64,000 nucleotides of DNA from Lachnospiraceae bacterium MA2020. GTDB lineage: Bacteria > Bacillota > Clostridia > Lachnospirales > Lachnospiraceae. A program made the position numbers and the translations under genes. The DNA lies in assembly GCA_000746015.1 (NCBI GenBank), contig JQKK01000011.1, forward strand, positions 62,001 to 126,000, written 5' to 3'. The number at the start of each line of letters is the position of its first letter. The first letter of the stretch is position 1. Below are positions 16,820 through 25,852 of the stretch, in pieces. Under the pieces are notes generated by a model. That model ran no database searches. It was not told where the DNA came from and saw nothing but the letters and a program-made list of their open reading frames with translations.

Positions 16820-16848
16820 ATTATAGGGAGAGTACGAATTAAAAAACA
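16820..16848 (-). promoter_or_regulatory. Likely promoter of the CUT1/GH127 operon
   Basis: A minus-strand TATAAT lies at 16820-16825, about 57 bp before the binding-protein start. The -35 region is poor (TGTTTT at 16843-16848), which fits an activator-dependent promoter, possibly driven by the AraC-type YesN protein. A small dyad GGGATAAATCCC lies between promoter and gene. Confidence 0.4.
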
Positions 16849-16883
16849 TTCCAAAGTATTTAAAAAGGTGTAAAAAACTCGAC

Positions 16884-18092
16884 TTACTTGTAGAGTATAT
16901 TTTCTGCAGCATTTTCGGGAGTGATGTCACCGGTTATTGTTGAATTAAAAAGGCTTGTGAGATGTGATGATATGCTTCCGTAATCTTTAATGCAGGGGCG
17001 GGCGACAGAATAATCCATCTGAGCTTTTATGACGGAAAGCTCTGGCATTTCGGCAGTAAGTTCTTCGGCGGCAGTGATGCGCCCCGGAAGAAGTGCGGAA
17101 TATTTACAGAATTTTTCAACTTCTCCGGTCTCCATACAGAATTTTATAAACTCGATAGCACCATCTACATTTTTCCCTTTTACGATACCGAGATTTTCTC
17201 CACCAAGTATGACTGCATTGCGTTTATAATATGGCATAGGCGCGAGAGCAAAGTCAATGCCGGAGCTATTGAGCAGCGGCAGTACCCAAGGACCATTTTC
17301 CATCATAGCGATATCGCCTTTTATAAATCGCCGTGCTACATCGTTTTGATTATAGTTCATGCAATCGACGCTCATACAGCCATCATTGGTTAGTTTGCAT
17401 AAAAGAGTGAATGTATCAGAAATTGCTGATGCGTCAACGCTCGTTTTGTTTTCTGATGCAGCCATTATCCATGACATAAGCTGAAATGCGCCCTGTTCTG
17501 AGTCTATAGTGCTCATTAAGAAACCATAATTGCCGTCTTTTGTAAGAGCGTGGGCAGCCTCGTCAAACTCATCCCAGGTCTCAGGCACTTCAACATTGTA
17601 TTTTGCAAGGAGATCCGGACGGTATATCAGGCATACGTTATTGCTGTTAAAAGGTACACCATAATATTTGCCATTATATCTGACAGTAGATACAGCGGAG
17701 CTGTAGTAGCTCTTTTCCAGATCAAGGCTTTGGGCATAGTCCGTTATATCCTCAAACATATCCATCTGAATAAATTTTTGCATATCCGGATTGTCGATTA
17801 TGACGATATCCGGGAGCTCCTGCTCAGTGTAGGCGCGGGCGATACGCTTGTCAAACTCGGACATGGGGACATATTCCCAGGACGCAGAGTACTTATCTTG
17901 AGATGCATTAAAGGCATCTATTATCTGATCAAGTCCGGTACTCTGAGCCTCGGTTTCGTAGTATGACCATATTAAAAGGTTTTCGCATTTTTCTTTTGCT
18001 GCCGTATCCTCAGTGTTATCAGTGGGAGTGCATGCTGCAAGGACCGGGATTATGATCAAAATCAATATTAGCATTCGTAGTAGTCGAAGCAT
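16884..18092 (-). CDS. Second sugar-binding lipoprotein, companion to YesM/YesN
   Basis: This 402-residue family 1 solute-binding protein has lipobox VLAAC near residue 20. The mature part aligns by eye with the downstream binding protein (LLIWSYYETEAQSTGLDQII, YNGKYYGVPFNSNNVCLIY). It starts three bases after the yesN stop (18095), so it is transcribed with the sensor genes rather than with the permeases. It may present ligand to the YesM sensor or be an alternative receptor for the same permeases. Which is correct cannot be decided from sequence. Confidence 0.88.
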   Translation of the reverse strand: MLRLLRMLILILIIIPVLAACTPTDNTEDTAAKEKCENLLIWSYYETEAQSTGLDQIIDAFNASQDKYSASWEYVPMSEFDKRIARAYTEQELPDIVIIDNPDMQKFIQMDMFEDITDYAQSLDLEKSYYSSAVSTVRYNGKYYGVPFNSNNVCLIYRPDLLAKYNVEVPETWDEFDEAAHALTKDGNYGFLMSTIDSEQGAFQLMSWIMAASENKTSVDASAISDTFTLLCKLTNDGCMSVDCMNYNQNDVARRFIKGDIAMMENGPWVLPLLNSSGIDFALAPMPYYKRNAVILGGENLGIVKGKNVDGAIEFIKFCMETGEVEKFCKYSALLPGRITAAEELTAEMPELSVIKAQMDYSVARPCIKDYGSISSHLTSLFNSTITGDITPENAAENILYK

Positions 18093-18094
18093 TT

Positions 18095-19588
18095 TTACCT
18101 CCCGCGGAATTCTTTAGGTGAAATTCCGACTATATCTTTAAATACCTTATTAAAATATTTAGGATCAGTGAAACCAACCTTTTCCGCTATTTCATATATC
18201 TTCAAATTAGTGCTGTTTAAGAGTCTTTTGGAGTGGCTTATCCTAAACTCATTTACAAAGGCAGCAAAATTTTTGTTCATTTCACGATTAAAGAGCGTAC
18301 TGAGATATTCGGGAGTGATGGAAAGGAAACTTGCTACTTCTTCCTGCGAGATTCTCTCAGCATAGTGCTCACGGATATATGTTATAGCTTTAAGTATAGT
18401 GTAGTTTTGTATGCTTTCACGCTGTGTTTCGTGAGAAAGCAGGATCTTTGCCTGTTGTGTGAGCGCATCAAACATTTCATCCAGCGTCTTGGCTTTTCCG
18501 ATATGGATAGCACTGTCAAGTTCACGGAGCTGGCGATTTTTCTCAGGCCACAACTTGGCAGAGAGCTGCAGGATATAGTTTGAGATATTGATAAAAGCAC
18601 CTCTTACGGAGTCGGGCTCGTAGTGACCTTTCAGGATTGCGTCTTTGGTAGAATTTATCCATTCAGACCACAGAGCTTCGGAAGATTCTACTAAAATATG
18701 CTCGATACGTTTTTCTATATCGGAAGATGGACTGTACTCATAAAGATTTGCAGTTGAAATATCATCTTTAGTGATTATAGTTTTTGTCGGAAAAGCAAGG
18801 CTGTAGAGCAGTTTTTTAGCGGAATTTTGAGCTGCTGTATGTAACTCGAAAAGACTGTTTAGCTCTTCGACGTACCAGATGCTTTCTGCATTTTTGCTCA
18901 TGATCTTAAGCCGGTTTCTGATCATGTCTGAAATATTAAAATCGTGGCTGTAGCTGCTGCTGTTCATGACAAAGAGAATATAACAGTCTTTGCCGTTTTC
19001 AGAGACATAGATTCCGCCATGTTTTTCAAGTATGCCTTCGTAATCTGAGACGTTAAATGCAGCGTCGCTGCGGTAGCCGTGTGCGAGACAGAGGATGGAG
19101 CTGTCATCAATTCCAAAGACCATAGAAGCCTTTTTTACATTTTCGTCAGTAATTTCTATCGTTCCGCTGATAAGTGCTCTGAGGTAGGAGCCGGGAGTAG
19201 CCTCAAGCTGTGCAGACTCGGTGCGGAGTTTACTGTCTATTGAAGTTATGACGTTTTCTATTGCTTCGACGGTTATGGGTTTTAAAAGATAATCATCTGC
19301 CCCACAGGATATGGCACGCTTGGCGAAGTCAAATTCAGCATAACCTGTAAGAAGGACGCAGTGACAGCGTATATCTTTGGCACGAAGACTTTCCAGCATT
19401 TCAAGTCCGTCCATCTCGGGCATTTTGATATCAGTAAATACAAGGTCGGGGCGCAGCTGTTCTATTAGAGACAGTCCCTCAGCTCCGTTTTTTGCCTTGC
19501 CGACGATATTTATATTTTCATAGCTCGAAAGCAGCCTATTGAGACCGTTTCGGATTTTGATCTCATCTTCTACTATAACGATTGTCAT
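18095..19588 (-). CDS. YesN-type response regulator with AraC output domain
   Basis: This 497-residue protein has a receiver domain at residues 1-120 (MTIVIVEDEIKIRNGLNRLL; phospho-acceptor Asp in LVFTDIKMPEMDG; Lys in YLLKPI). A variable middle region follows, and a C-terminal AraC-type double HTH at about 395-497 (REHYAERISQEEVASFLSIT; EIAEKVGFTDPKYFNKVFKD). I use ATG 19588 because AGGAG lies eight bases upstream; an in-frame GTG at 19609 would place that ribosome site inside the gene. It is probably phosphorylated by the adjacent YesM kinase and activates the GH127 transport operon. Confidence 0.93.
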   Translation of the reverse strand: MTIVIVEDEIKIRNGLNRLLSSYENINIVGKAKNGAEGLSLIEQLRPDLVFTDIKMPEMDGLEMLESLRAKDIRCHCVLLTGYAEFDFAKRAISCGADDYLLKPITVEAIENVITSIDSKLRTESAQLEATPGSYLRALISGTIEITDENVKKASMVFGIDDSSILCLAHGYRSDAAFNVSDYEGILEKHGGIYVSENGKDCYILFVMNSSSYSHDFNISDMIRNRLKIMSKNAESIWYVEELNSLFELHTAAQNSAKKLLYSLAFPTKTIITKDDISTANLYEYSPSSDIEKRIEHILVESSEALWSEWINSTKDAILKGHYEPDSVRGAFINISNYILQLSAKLWPEKNRQLRELDSAIHIGKAKTLDEMFDALTQQAKILLSHETQRESIQNYTILKAITYIREHYAERISQEEVASFLSITPEYLSTLFNREMNKNFAAFVNEFRISHSKRLLNSTNLKIYEIAEKVGFTDPKYFNKVFKDIVGISPKEFRGR

Positions 19589-19599
19589 AAAATAAACTC

Positions 19600-21387
19600 C
19601 TAAAGGCACAGTTTATAGGGAATATATAAGGTGATCTCGGTGCCTATTTCCGCTACACTGTTTATGTTCCAATGGGCGTCGTCGCCGTAGTAAATAGCGA
19701 GCCGCGAAAAGACATTATAAAGTCCGAGGCCTGATTTTTGCACGACTTCATCGCGGTTTTTAAGTGCAGTAAGCACTTCCGGCGGGATACCTTTTCCGTT
19801 GTCAGCAACACTTATCTGCAGATAGCTGGTATCTTCTGAAGTGTCGATATTTATGGTAAGTGAACCGCCATTTTCGATATCTTCAAAGCCATGAAGGATG
19901 GCGTTTTCTACAAGTGGCTGTATGAGAAGCTTATGCACATAGAGTTTTTCTGTCTCGGGTGCGACATTTATCTCATAGGAAAATGCGTCCTCGTAGCGAA
20001 GACTTTGAAGCTCAAGATATCTTATGAGAAAATCCCTTTCAACAGCTACGGTTACGAGAGCATCTACTTTGCTGACTGTATGACGCAGGATGAGACCGAG
20101 ATTGCTCAGAGCTTTACTTATGTCATTTTCGCCGTTTTCGATCGCCATCCAGTTGATCGAGTCGAGGGTGTTGTATAAGAAGTGTGGATTTATCTGTGCT
20201 TCGAGAGCTTTTAACTCTGCTTTACGCTGTCTGTCCTTGGCGGACGTGATCTCGGACAGAAGCTCTTTGACACGCTTTGTCATGAGATTAAAATTCTCTG
20301 CAATACTGCCAAATTCATCCCGGCTCCTGACCGGAATAATCTCTTCGAGATTTCCATCCTGCACAGTTTTCATGCCATCAAGTATGTTTTGCACGGAATG
20401 ACCAAAATGCTTGGTTGTATAAATAATTATGAGGAATACAAGTAAAAGCAATATATAGCTGATCGTAAGTATAAGGTGCTGGGTGTGTATGACGTCCTTT
20501 AGTACTTTTTCTCTGTCGTAGGCATTGACGAAGATCCAGCCAGTAGAACTGTCGGTATAGGTGTTGATACCAATGGTGTTAGAGTCTGCCAGAAAGCCGC
20601 TCTTTCGTACAAAGCTGTCTAACCCATCGGTAGTGTCTGACGCAATAAAGGTGTCATTAGGATAAGAGATGACTTTGCCGGATGGGGATATGATGAAGTT
20701 GATGCTGCTGTCCGGCTCATCTGATGAGTTGCAGAGATCATTAAGTACGTCAGCATCAATAGTCATTATCACGGTTGCGATGGAGCCCTTATCAAGGTGA
20801 TCAAAATCGTACATTCGCTTTGAAATATGAAAATAATATTTCATTTCGCCATTATCGCTGAACTTCATGGTAGGAGTGATGACCATGCGGGCAATCCCTT
20901 TACTGTCGAGATATGGCGGAGAAATGCGCATATCGGAAAACTTACTCCACAGATTCCAGACGGCAGAGTCAGTAGTAAAGTCATAGGCAACGGTCTCACC
21001 GTTACTGCAGACAAGGCTGATGCAGCGGATACCGTCAATTACACCGGCACTTTTGTGCAGGATATTGCGGATGCGGCTTTTGGCGGATGCGCGTCGCGAG
21101 GGAGTCCCGTTTCCAATAATGGAAATCTGGTCGATAATCTCTTCATCAACGTATATCTGATATAGGAGATTGGTGTAGTTTTCAAGGCTGAGGTTTGTGC
21201 GCTCAGAAATCTGTATGAGGTTATTGTATATCAATTCATCGGATTGTTTTATCATAGCCTGCCTGACGACAGCAAAATGAAAGCCCTGCAGCACTGTGAT
21301 GGGCACTATAGAAATAAGCAGAAAAATAAGAACAAGCTTATGGCCAATTTTCAGATCGTTGTACTTCCCCAAAATACCCTTAAACAT
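19600..21387 (-). CDS. YesM-type sensor histidine kinase
   Basis: This 595-residue membrane kinase has TM1 at about 17-37, a large extracellular sensor region (about 40-305), TM2 near 310 (ILTISYILLLLVFLIIIYTT), a HAMP domain, and a His_kinase/HATPase module with INPHFLYNTLDSINWMA (phospho-His), QPLVENAILHGF (N box), VADNGKGIPPEV (G1) and GLGLYNVFSRL (G2). This architecture is typical of carbohydrate-sensing kinases of Firmicutes. Eleven bases separate it from yesN. A divergent intergenic region separates it from the AraC-type gene at 21603. Confidence 0.94.
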   Translation of the reverse strand: MFKGILGKYNDLKIGHKLVLIFLLISIVPITVLQGFHFAVVRQAMIKQSDELIYNNLIQISERTNLSLENYTNLLYQIYVDEEIIDQISIIGNGTPSRRASAKSRIRNILHKSAGVIDGIRCISLVCSNGETVAYDFTTDSAVWNLWSKFSDMRISPPYLDSKGIARMVITPTMKFSDNGEMKYYFHISKRMYDFDHLDKGSIATVIMTIDADVLNDLCNSSDEPDSSINFIISPSGKVISYPNDTFIASDTTDGLDSFVRKSGFLADSNTIGINTYTDSSTGWIFVNAYDREKVLKDVIHTQHLILTISYILLLLVFLIIIYTTKHFGHSVQNILDGMKTVQDGNLEEIIPVRSRDEFGSIAENFNLMTKRVKELLSEITSAKDRQRKAELKALEAQINPHFLYNTLDSINWMAIENGENDISKALSNLGLILRHTVSKVDALVTVAVERDFLIRYLELQSLRYEDAFSYEINVAPETEKLYVHKLLIQPLVENAILHGFEDIENGGSLTINIDTSEDTSYLQISVADNGKGIPPEVLTALKNRDEVVQKSGLGLYNVFSRLAIYYGDDAHWNINSVAEIGTEITLYIPYKLCL

Positions 21388-21509
21388 TTTTCACCCCTGA
21401 AAAAAGTTTTATAGGGAATATAATACCACGATTTGCAATCCTTATGTTTAGTGATTTTGCTGGAGTTATAATTGATTCAAAAAGTTATAATATGTCATCC
21501 CCTTGTCAT

Positions 21510-21539
21510 ATTGCATTTTATAGCAAAAAAATGCTACAA
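21510..21539 (+). promoter_or_regulatory. Probable promoter of the AraC-type regulator
   Basis: TTGCAT (21510-21515), 18-bp spacer, TACAAT (21534-21539), directly followed by the dyad at 21540-21556. Confidence 0.5.
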
Positions 21540-21556
21540 TTACTTTTGTAAAGTAA
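21540..21556. promoter_or_regulatory. Dyad TTACTTT-N3-AAAGTAA, candidate operator
   Basis: A perfect 7+3+7 inverted repeat begins one base after the -10 of the predicted promoter and would cover the transcription start. It is well placed for repression or autoregulation of the AraC-type gene. Confidence 0.5.
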
Positions 21557-21602
21557 CTATACGAAAGTTTTCGGGGATGTATGATATTAAAGAGGGTTTG
21601 TT

Positions 21603-22859
21603 ATGGGGAATAATCTGTTTGCAGCAGACAGTGGAAGCAGCATTGATTCCATCAGATCCACGATGGAGAAGGTGTATGAAAAGCTTGAAACTGTCGTACC
21701 TATCATAGAGAATGGTCTGATCCAGGACCTGCTTTTCAGGGAATATTTCAAAGAGGACATAGATAATTACAAAACGCTCCTTGGTATCAAGGCGGAATAT
21801 GGCTATATGGCATGCCTTGTCTTTGGGCGGGAGCAGATAGGCAACTACATGACGAGTGCGGTTGCTGCATCCATTCAGGCACAGAAGTCGTACCGCGAGA
21901 TACATAAGCTGTCAGAAGGGTATATAGACGGGATAATGGGCTCTGTAATGTCCAATAAAATACCGATACTTATACCATGCACGAAAAAAACATTGTCGTA
22001 CAATGCCAGGAATGCGGCAATAGAAAAAGGCAGAGAGCTCTGCAAGACACTGTCAGAAAAGTTTGACATGAATTTTAGGATAGGCTTTGGATCGGTGAAG
22101 CACCTCGAGCGAATGGCGGAATCATATGAGGAGGCTAATGCTGTGCTGATAGCGACAACCTGTCAGGTGGCACACGCTGACGATATGCCGAAATCCCGCG
22201 CAGAGTCTGAGGACTATTCAAAAGAAATAGAAAAAAAGTTGCTTAATGAAGTTTTGCTTGGAAATATGACCGAGGCAACGGCGCTGGCGCAGAAATTTTT
22301 TGACTGGCTTAAAGATAACTATCTTGATGACAAAGACAGCATTCGTCTGAAGTGTTTAGAACTGGTTTTTCTTGCTGAGCATGCGGTATATGAAAAGATA
22401 GGAAAGATAAAGGATCTGAAAACAAGGTCAGGTTATTTTATGGAGCTTATGGAATACAGCAGTGTATCTGAGATGCGACTTTGGTTTATCGGTGAGATAA
22501 AGAAAACCGCATACAGTATTTCTCATAAGAAAGAGGAAAATACCAAGAGTGCTGTTATAAAGGCAAAGGCGTTTATAAATGAGAACTATATGAAGGAACT
22601 GTCTCTCGATGAGGTATCAAAAGAAGTTAACATAAGTTCGTATTATTTCTCAAAGGTATTTAAGGAAGAAACAGGAGAAAACTTTATCGACTACCTTACA
22701 AAGAGAAGAATAGAGGCAGCAAAAAAGTTCTTGAAAACAACAAATAAATCCATGAAGGAGATATCGCTGATAGTGGGATACTCTGACCCTAATTATTTTT
22801 CTCGAAACTTTAAGAAAATTACAGGGAAGACTCCAACGGACTATGCAGCTCTCAGATGA
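21603..22859 (+). CDS. AraC-family regulator lacking a receiver domain
   Basis: This 418-residue protein carries a C-terminal AraC double HTH at about residues 318-415 (NYMKELSLDEVSKEVNISSY; EISLIVGYSDPNYFSRNFKK). The middle part contains RIGFGSVKHLERMAESYEEA, the degenerate GGDEF-like segment that usually sits between receiver and HTH in YesN-like regulators. There is no receiver domain. The N-terminal 100 residues are not recognised and may sense a ligand directly. It is followed by a terminator and then the ChvE-like importer, which is the likely target. Confidence 0.85.
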   Translation: MGNNLFAADSGSSIDSIRSTMEKVYEKLETVVPIIENGLIQDLLFREYFKEDIDNYKTLLGIKAEYGYMACLVFGREQIGNYMTSAVAASIQAQKSYREIHKLSEGYIDGIMGSVMSNKIPILIPCTKKTLSYNARNAAIEKGRELCKTLSEKFDMNFRIGFGSVKHLERMAESYEEANAVLIATTCQVAHADDMPKSRAESEDYSKEIEKKLLNEVLLGNMTEATALAQKFFDWLKDNYLDDKDSIRLKCLELVFLAEHAVYEKIGKIKDLKTRSGYFMELMEYSSVSEMRLWFIGEIKKTAYSISHKKEENTKSAVIKAKAFINENYMKELSLDEVSKEVNISSYYFSKVFKEETGENFIDYLTKRRIEAAKKFLKTTNKSMKEISLIVGYSDPNYFSRNFKKITGKTPTDYAALR

Positions 22860-22870
22860 TATTTTGGATA

Positions 22871-22903
22871 AGGATTAGTACAATATTGTGCTAATCCTTT
22901 TTT
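22871..22903 (+). terminator. Terminator after the AraC-type regulator
   Basis: A 12-bp stem with one wobble (22871-22882 with 22887-22898), four-base loop, then a run of T. Confidence 0.88.
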
Positions 22904-22990
22904 ATTTATGTGAAATCTGAACAAAAAAGTGAAGAAGTTGACAATCATTTATAGGTAAAAAAGTGGTAATGTATAGACAGAAGAACAAGT

Positions 22991-23008
22991 ACCACTTTTC
23001 GAAAAGTG
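22991..23008. promoter_or_regulatory. Perfect 18-bp palindrome upstream of the ChvE-like operon
   Basis: CCACTTTTCGAAAAGTGG is fully self-complementary and lies 43 bp before the binding-protein start. A matching half-site AAAAGTGG occurs about 30 bp upstream (22957-22964). This is the expected form of a dimeric regulator site, but it could also be a leader hairpin. Confidence 0.6.
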
Positions 23009-23051
23009 GACTTGATAACGTACTAAATTTTTTATAGGGAGGGTTACATTA

Positions 23052-24221
23052 ATGAAAAGAAAGTTAATAAGCGCACTTTTGACAGTCACTATGGCTGCAT
23101 CATTGCTCGCAGGCTGTGGTACAAGCACTGAGACAGCAGACTCAGGCGCAAAGCCAGCTACAGCTGAGCAGGCTCCTGCAGCAGCTTCTGAAGCAGCAGG
23201 CTCTGAGGCAGCAGCTCCTGCAGCAGACGCAAAACCAGCAGGCGACATAAAGGTCGGCGTAGCAATGCCTACAAAGGATCTTCAGAGATGGAATCAGGAC
23301 GGCGCAAACATGCAGTCAGAGCTTGAAGCAGCAGGATATCAGGTAGATCTTCAGTACGCTTCAAACGATACACAGACACAGATCTCACAGATCGAGAACA
23401 TGATAAGCTCAGGATGTAACGTAATCGTAGTTGCAGCTATCGAGGCTTCTTCACTTGGTGAGGCTATGGATATGGCTGCAGAGCAGAACATTCCTGTTAT
23501 CGCATATGACCGTCTTATCATGAACACAAGCGCAGTTTCATACTACGCAACATTTGATAACTACAAGGTTGGTACTGTTCAGGGCGAGTATATCAAGGAG
23601 CAGCTTGATCTCGACAACACAACTGAGAAGTACACAATGGAAATTACAGCCGGTGATCCTGGCGACAACAATGCAGGTTTCTTCTACAATGGCGCAATGG
23701 ATGTTCTTAAGCCATATATCGAGGAAGGCAAGATCGAAGTTAAGTCTGGTCAGACAGAGTTCTCAGATGTTGCTACAGCTCAGTGGGCAACAGAGACAGC
23801 TCAGTCACGTATGGAGAATATCCTTTCTTCTTACTATGCAGATGGTACAAACCTTGATATCTGCCTCTGCTCAAATGACTCAACAGCTCTTGGTGTAGAG
23901 AATGCTCTTGCAGCTAACTACAACGGCAAATATCCTATCGTAACAGGTCAGGACTGTGATATTGAGAACGTAAAGAACATGATCGCAGGCAAGCAGTCAA
24001 TGTCAGTATTTAAGGATACTCGTACACTTGCATCACAGGTTGTAAAGATGGTTGGTCAGATTCTTAATGGTGAAACAGTTGATGTTAACGATGAAAAGAC
24101 TTATGACAACGGCAAGGGCATCGTTCCTTCATACCTCTGCGACCCTGTATTTGCAGATGTAAACAACTATGAGAAACTTCTCATTGATTCAGGTTACTAC
24201 ACAGCAGATCAGCTTCAGTAA
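23052..24221 (+). CDS. ChvE-like monosaccharide-binding lipoprotein
   Basis: This 389-residue periplasmic-binding-fold lipoprotein has lipobox LLAGCGTS (Cys about 22) and an Ala/Glu/Pro linker to about residue 60. The mature domain resembles ChvE, the binding protein of multiple-sugar importers (KVGVAMPTKDLQRWNQDG, NVIVVAAIEASSLGEAMDMA, IPVIAYDRLI, ICLCSNDSTALGVENAL). Ligands of this family include glucose, galactose, xylose and arabinose. It is the first and probably most abundant product of a four-gene import operon. Confidence 0.93.
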   Translation: MKRKLISALLTVTMAASLLAGCGTSTETADSGAKPATAEQAPAAASEAAGSEAAAPAADAKPAGDIKVGVAMPTKDLQRWNQDGANMQSELEAAGYQVDLQYASNDTQTQISQIENMISSGCNVIVVAAIEASSLGEAMDMAAEQNIPVIAYDRLIMNTSAVSYYATFDNYKVGTVQGEYIKEQLDLDNTTEKYTMEITAGDPGDNNAGFFYNGAMDVLKPYIEEGKIEVKSGQTEFSDVATAQWATETAQSRMENILSSYYADGTNLDICLCSNDSTALGVENALAANYNGKYPIVTGQDCDIENVKNMIAGKQSMSVFKDTRTLASQVVKMVGQILNGETVDVNDEKTYDNGKGIVPSYLCDPVFADVNNYEKLLIDSGYYTADQLQ

Positions 24222-24242
24222 AATTCATTTAGTATGTTATTT

Positions 24243-24268
24243 GGGGCAGGGTTAACCTGCCCTATTTT
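24243..24268 (+). terminator. Attenuating hairpin after the ChvE-like gene
   Basis: A 7-bp GC-rich stem (GGGCAGG 24244-24250 with CCTGCCC 24256-24262) followed by TATTTT, inside the operon. It probably reduces read-through to the ATPase and permease genes. Confidence 0.6.
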
Positions 24269-24308
24269 AAGATACCCGATTATTAAAACTAAAATGGAGG
24301 ATAGCTAA

Positions 24309-25835
24309 GTGGGAAAAATATTACTTGAAATGAAAAATATCACTAAAGAATTCCCTGGAGTAAAGGCTTTGGATAACGTTAATCTGAAGGTGGAAGAAGG
24401 CGAGATACACGCTCTGGTAGGCGAGAACGGTGCCGGAAAATCCACACTTATGAACGTTTTGAGCGGCATTTATCCGTATGGAACTTATACCGGGGATATA
24501 GTTTACAATGGTGATATATGTAAATTCCAGAAAATTAAGGATTCTGAGGAGAAGGGAATCGTTATAATCCATCAGGAACTTGCACTTATACCATATATGT
24601 CGATCGGTGAGAATATGTTCCTTGGAAACGAAAAGGGAACTAAGTCAGCAATTGACTGGAACATGACTTTTGCTGAGGCGGATAAATATCTGAGAATAGT
24701 AGGTCTTTCTGAGAGCAGCCGAACTCTTGTAAAAGATATCGGTGTAGGTAAGCAGCAGCTTGTTGAGATTGCAAAGGCGCTTGCGAAGAACGCAAAGCTT
24801 CTTATCTTAGATGAGCCGACATCGTCTCTTAATGAGACAGATTCAAAAGCTCTTTTGGACCTGCTCCTTAAATTTAAGAAAGATGGCATGACTTCCATCA
24901 TTATTTCACATAAGCTTAATGAGGTTTCGTATGTAGCAGACAAGATCACGGTTATCCGAGACGGCTCCACTATCGAGACTTTGGATAAGAAGACTGATGA
25001 TATTTCGGAAGACAGGATCATCAAGGGAATGGTTGGTCGTGAAATGACAGACAGATTCCCGAAGCGTAAAAATGTAAAGATCGGCGAAGTAGCTATGGAG
25101 GTAAAGGACTGGACAGTATGCCATCCACAGTTTACTGAGCGCAAGGTAGTAGATAAGGTATCCATGTATGTCAGAAAGGGCGAAGTAGTCGGAATCGCAG
25201 GACTTATGGGTGCCGGAAGAACAGAGCTTGCTATGAGTATTTTTGGAAAGGCTTATGGTACAAATATTTCCGGAGAGCTAAAGCTTGATGGTAAAGAGGT
25301 GAAACTTAAAAATATCAAAGATGCGATCAAACATAAGATTGCATATGTAACTGAGGATAGAAAGGGGAATGGTCTCGTACTGAGCAATTCCATTAAGATA
25401 AACACGACACTGGCTAATCTTCCTGAGCTTTGCACAAATCACGTCATTGATCAGGATGCAGAATACCAGGTAGCTGAGAAGTATAGAGACAGGCTTAAGA
25501 CTAAGTGCCCGACTGTTGAGCAGAATGTCGGAAATCTGTCCGGAGGAAACCAGCAGAAGGTACTTTTGGCAAAGTGGATGTATGCAAATCCTGACGTGCT
25601 CATCCTCGATGAGCCTACAAGAGGAATTGATGTCGGCGCGAAGTATGAAATATACTGCGTTATCAACGACCTTGTAGCTGCTGGAAAATCAGTAGTTATG
25701 ATATCATCTGAGCTTCCGGAAGTACTCGGAATGTCGGACAGGATCTATGTAATGAACGAGGGCAGAATGGTGGGTGAGCTGAGCGCTGCTGAGGCATCTC
25801 AGGCAAGCATCATGTCCTGCATATTAAAATCATAA
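24309..25835 (+). CDS. Sugar ABC transporter ATPase (GguA/MmsA/XylG type)
   Basis: This 508-residue protein contains two fused nucleotide-binding domains, as in CUT2 importers. The first has Walker [17 protein letters not shown] and [13 protein letters not shown]; the second has the degenerate loop [16 protein letters not shown], signature [15 protein letters not shown] and [13 protein letters not shown]. It drives uptake through the two permeases encoded next. The start is GTG 24309, preceded by a GGAGG site. Confidence 0.95.
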   Translation: MGKILLEMKNITKEFPGVKALDNVNLKVEEGEIHALVGENGAGKSTLMNVLSGIYPYGTYTGDIVYNGDICKFQKIKDSEEKGIVIIHQELALIPYMSIGENMFLGNEKGTKSAIDWNMTFAEADKYLRIVGLSESSRTLVKDIGVGKQQLVEIAKALAKNAKLLILDEPTSSLNETDSKALLDLLLKFKKDGMTSIIISHKLNEVSYVADKITVIRDGSTIETLDKKTDDISEDRIIKGMVGREMTDRFPKRKNVKIGEVAMEVKDWTVCHPQFTERKVVDKVSMYVRKGEVVGIAGLMGAGRTELAMSIFGKAYGTNISGELKLDGKEVKLKNIKDAIKHKIAYVTEDRKGNGLVLSNSIKINTTLANLPELCTNHVIDQDAEYQVAEKYRDRLKTKCPTVEQNVGNLSGGNQQKVLLAKWMYANPDVLILDEPTRGIDVGAKYEIYCVINDLVAAGKSVVMISSELPEVLGMSDRIYVMNEGRMVGELSAAEASQASIMSCILKS

Positions 25836-25852
25836 AAAAGGGGAATGAATAC

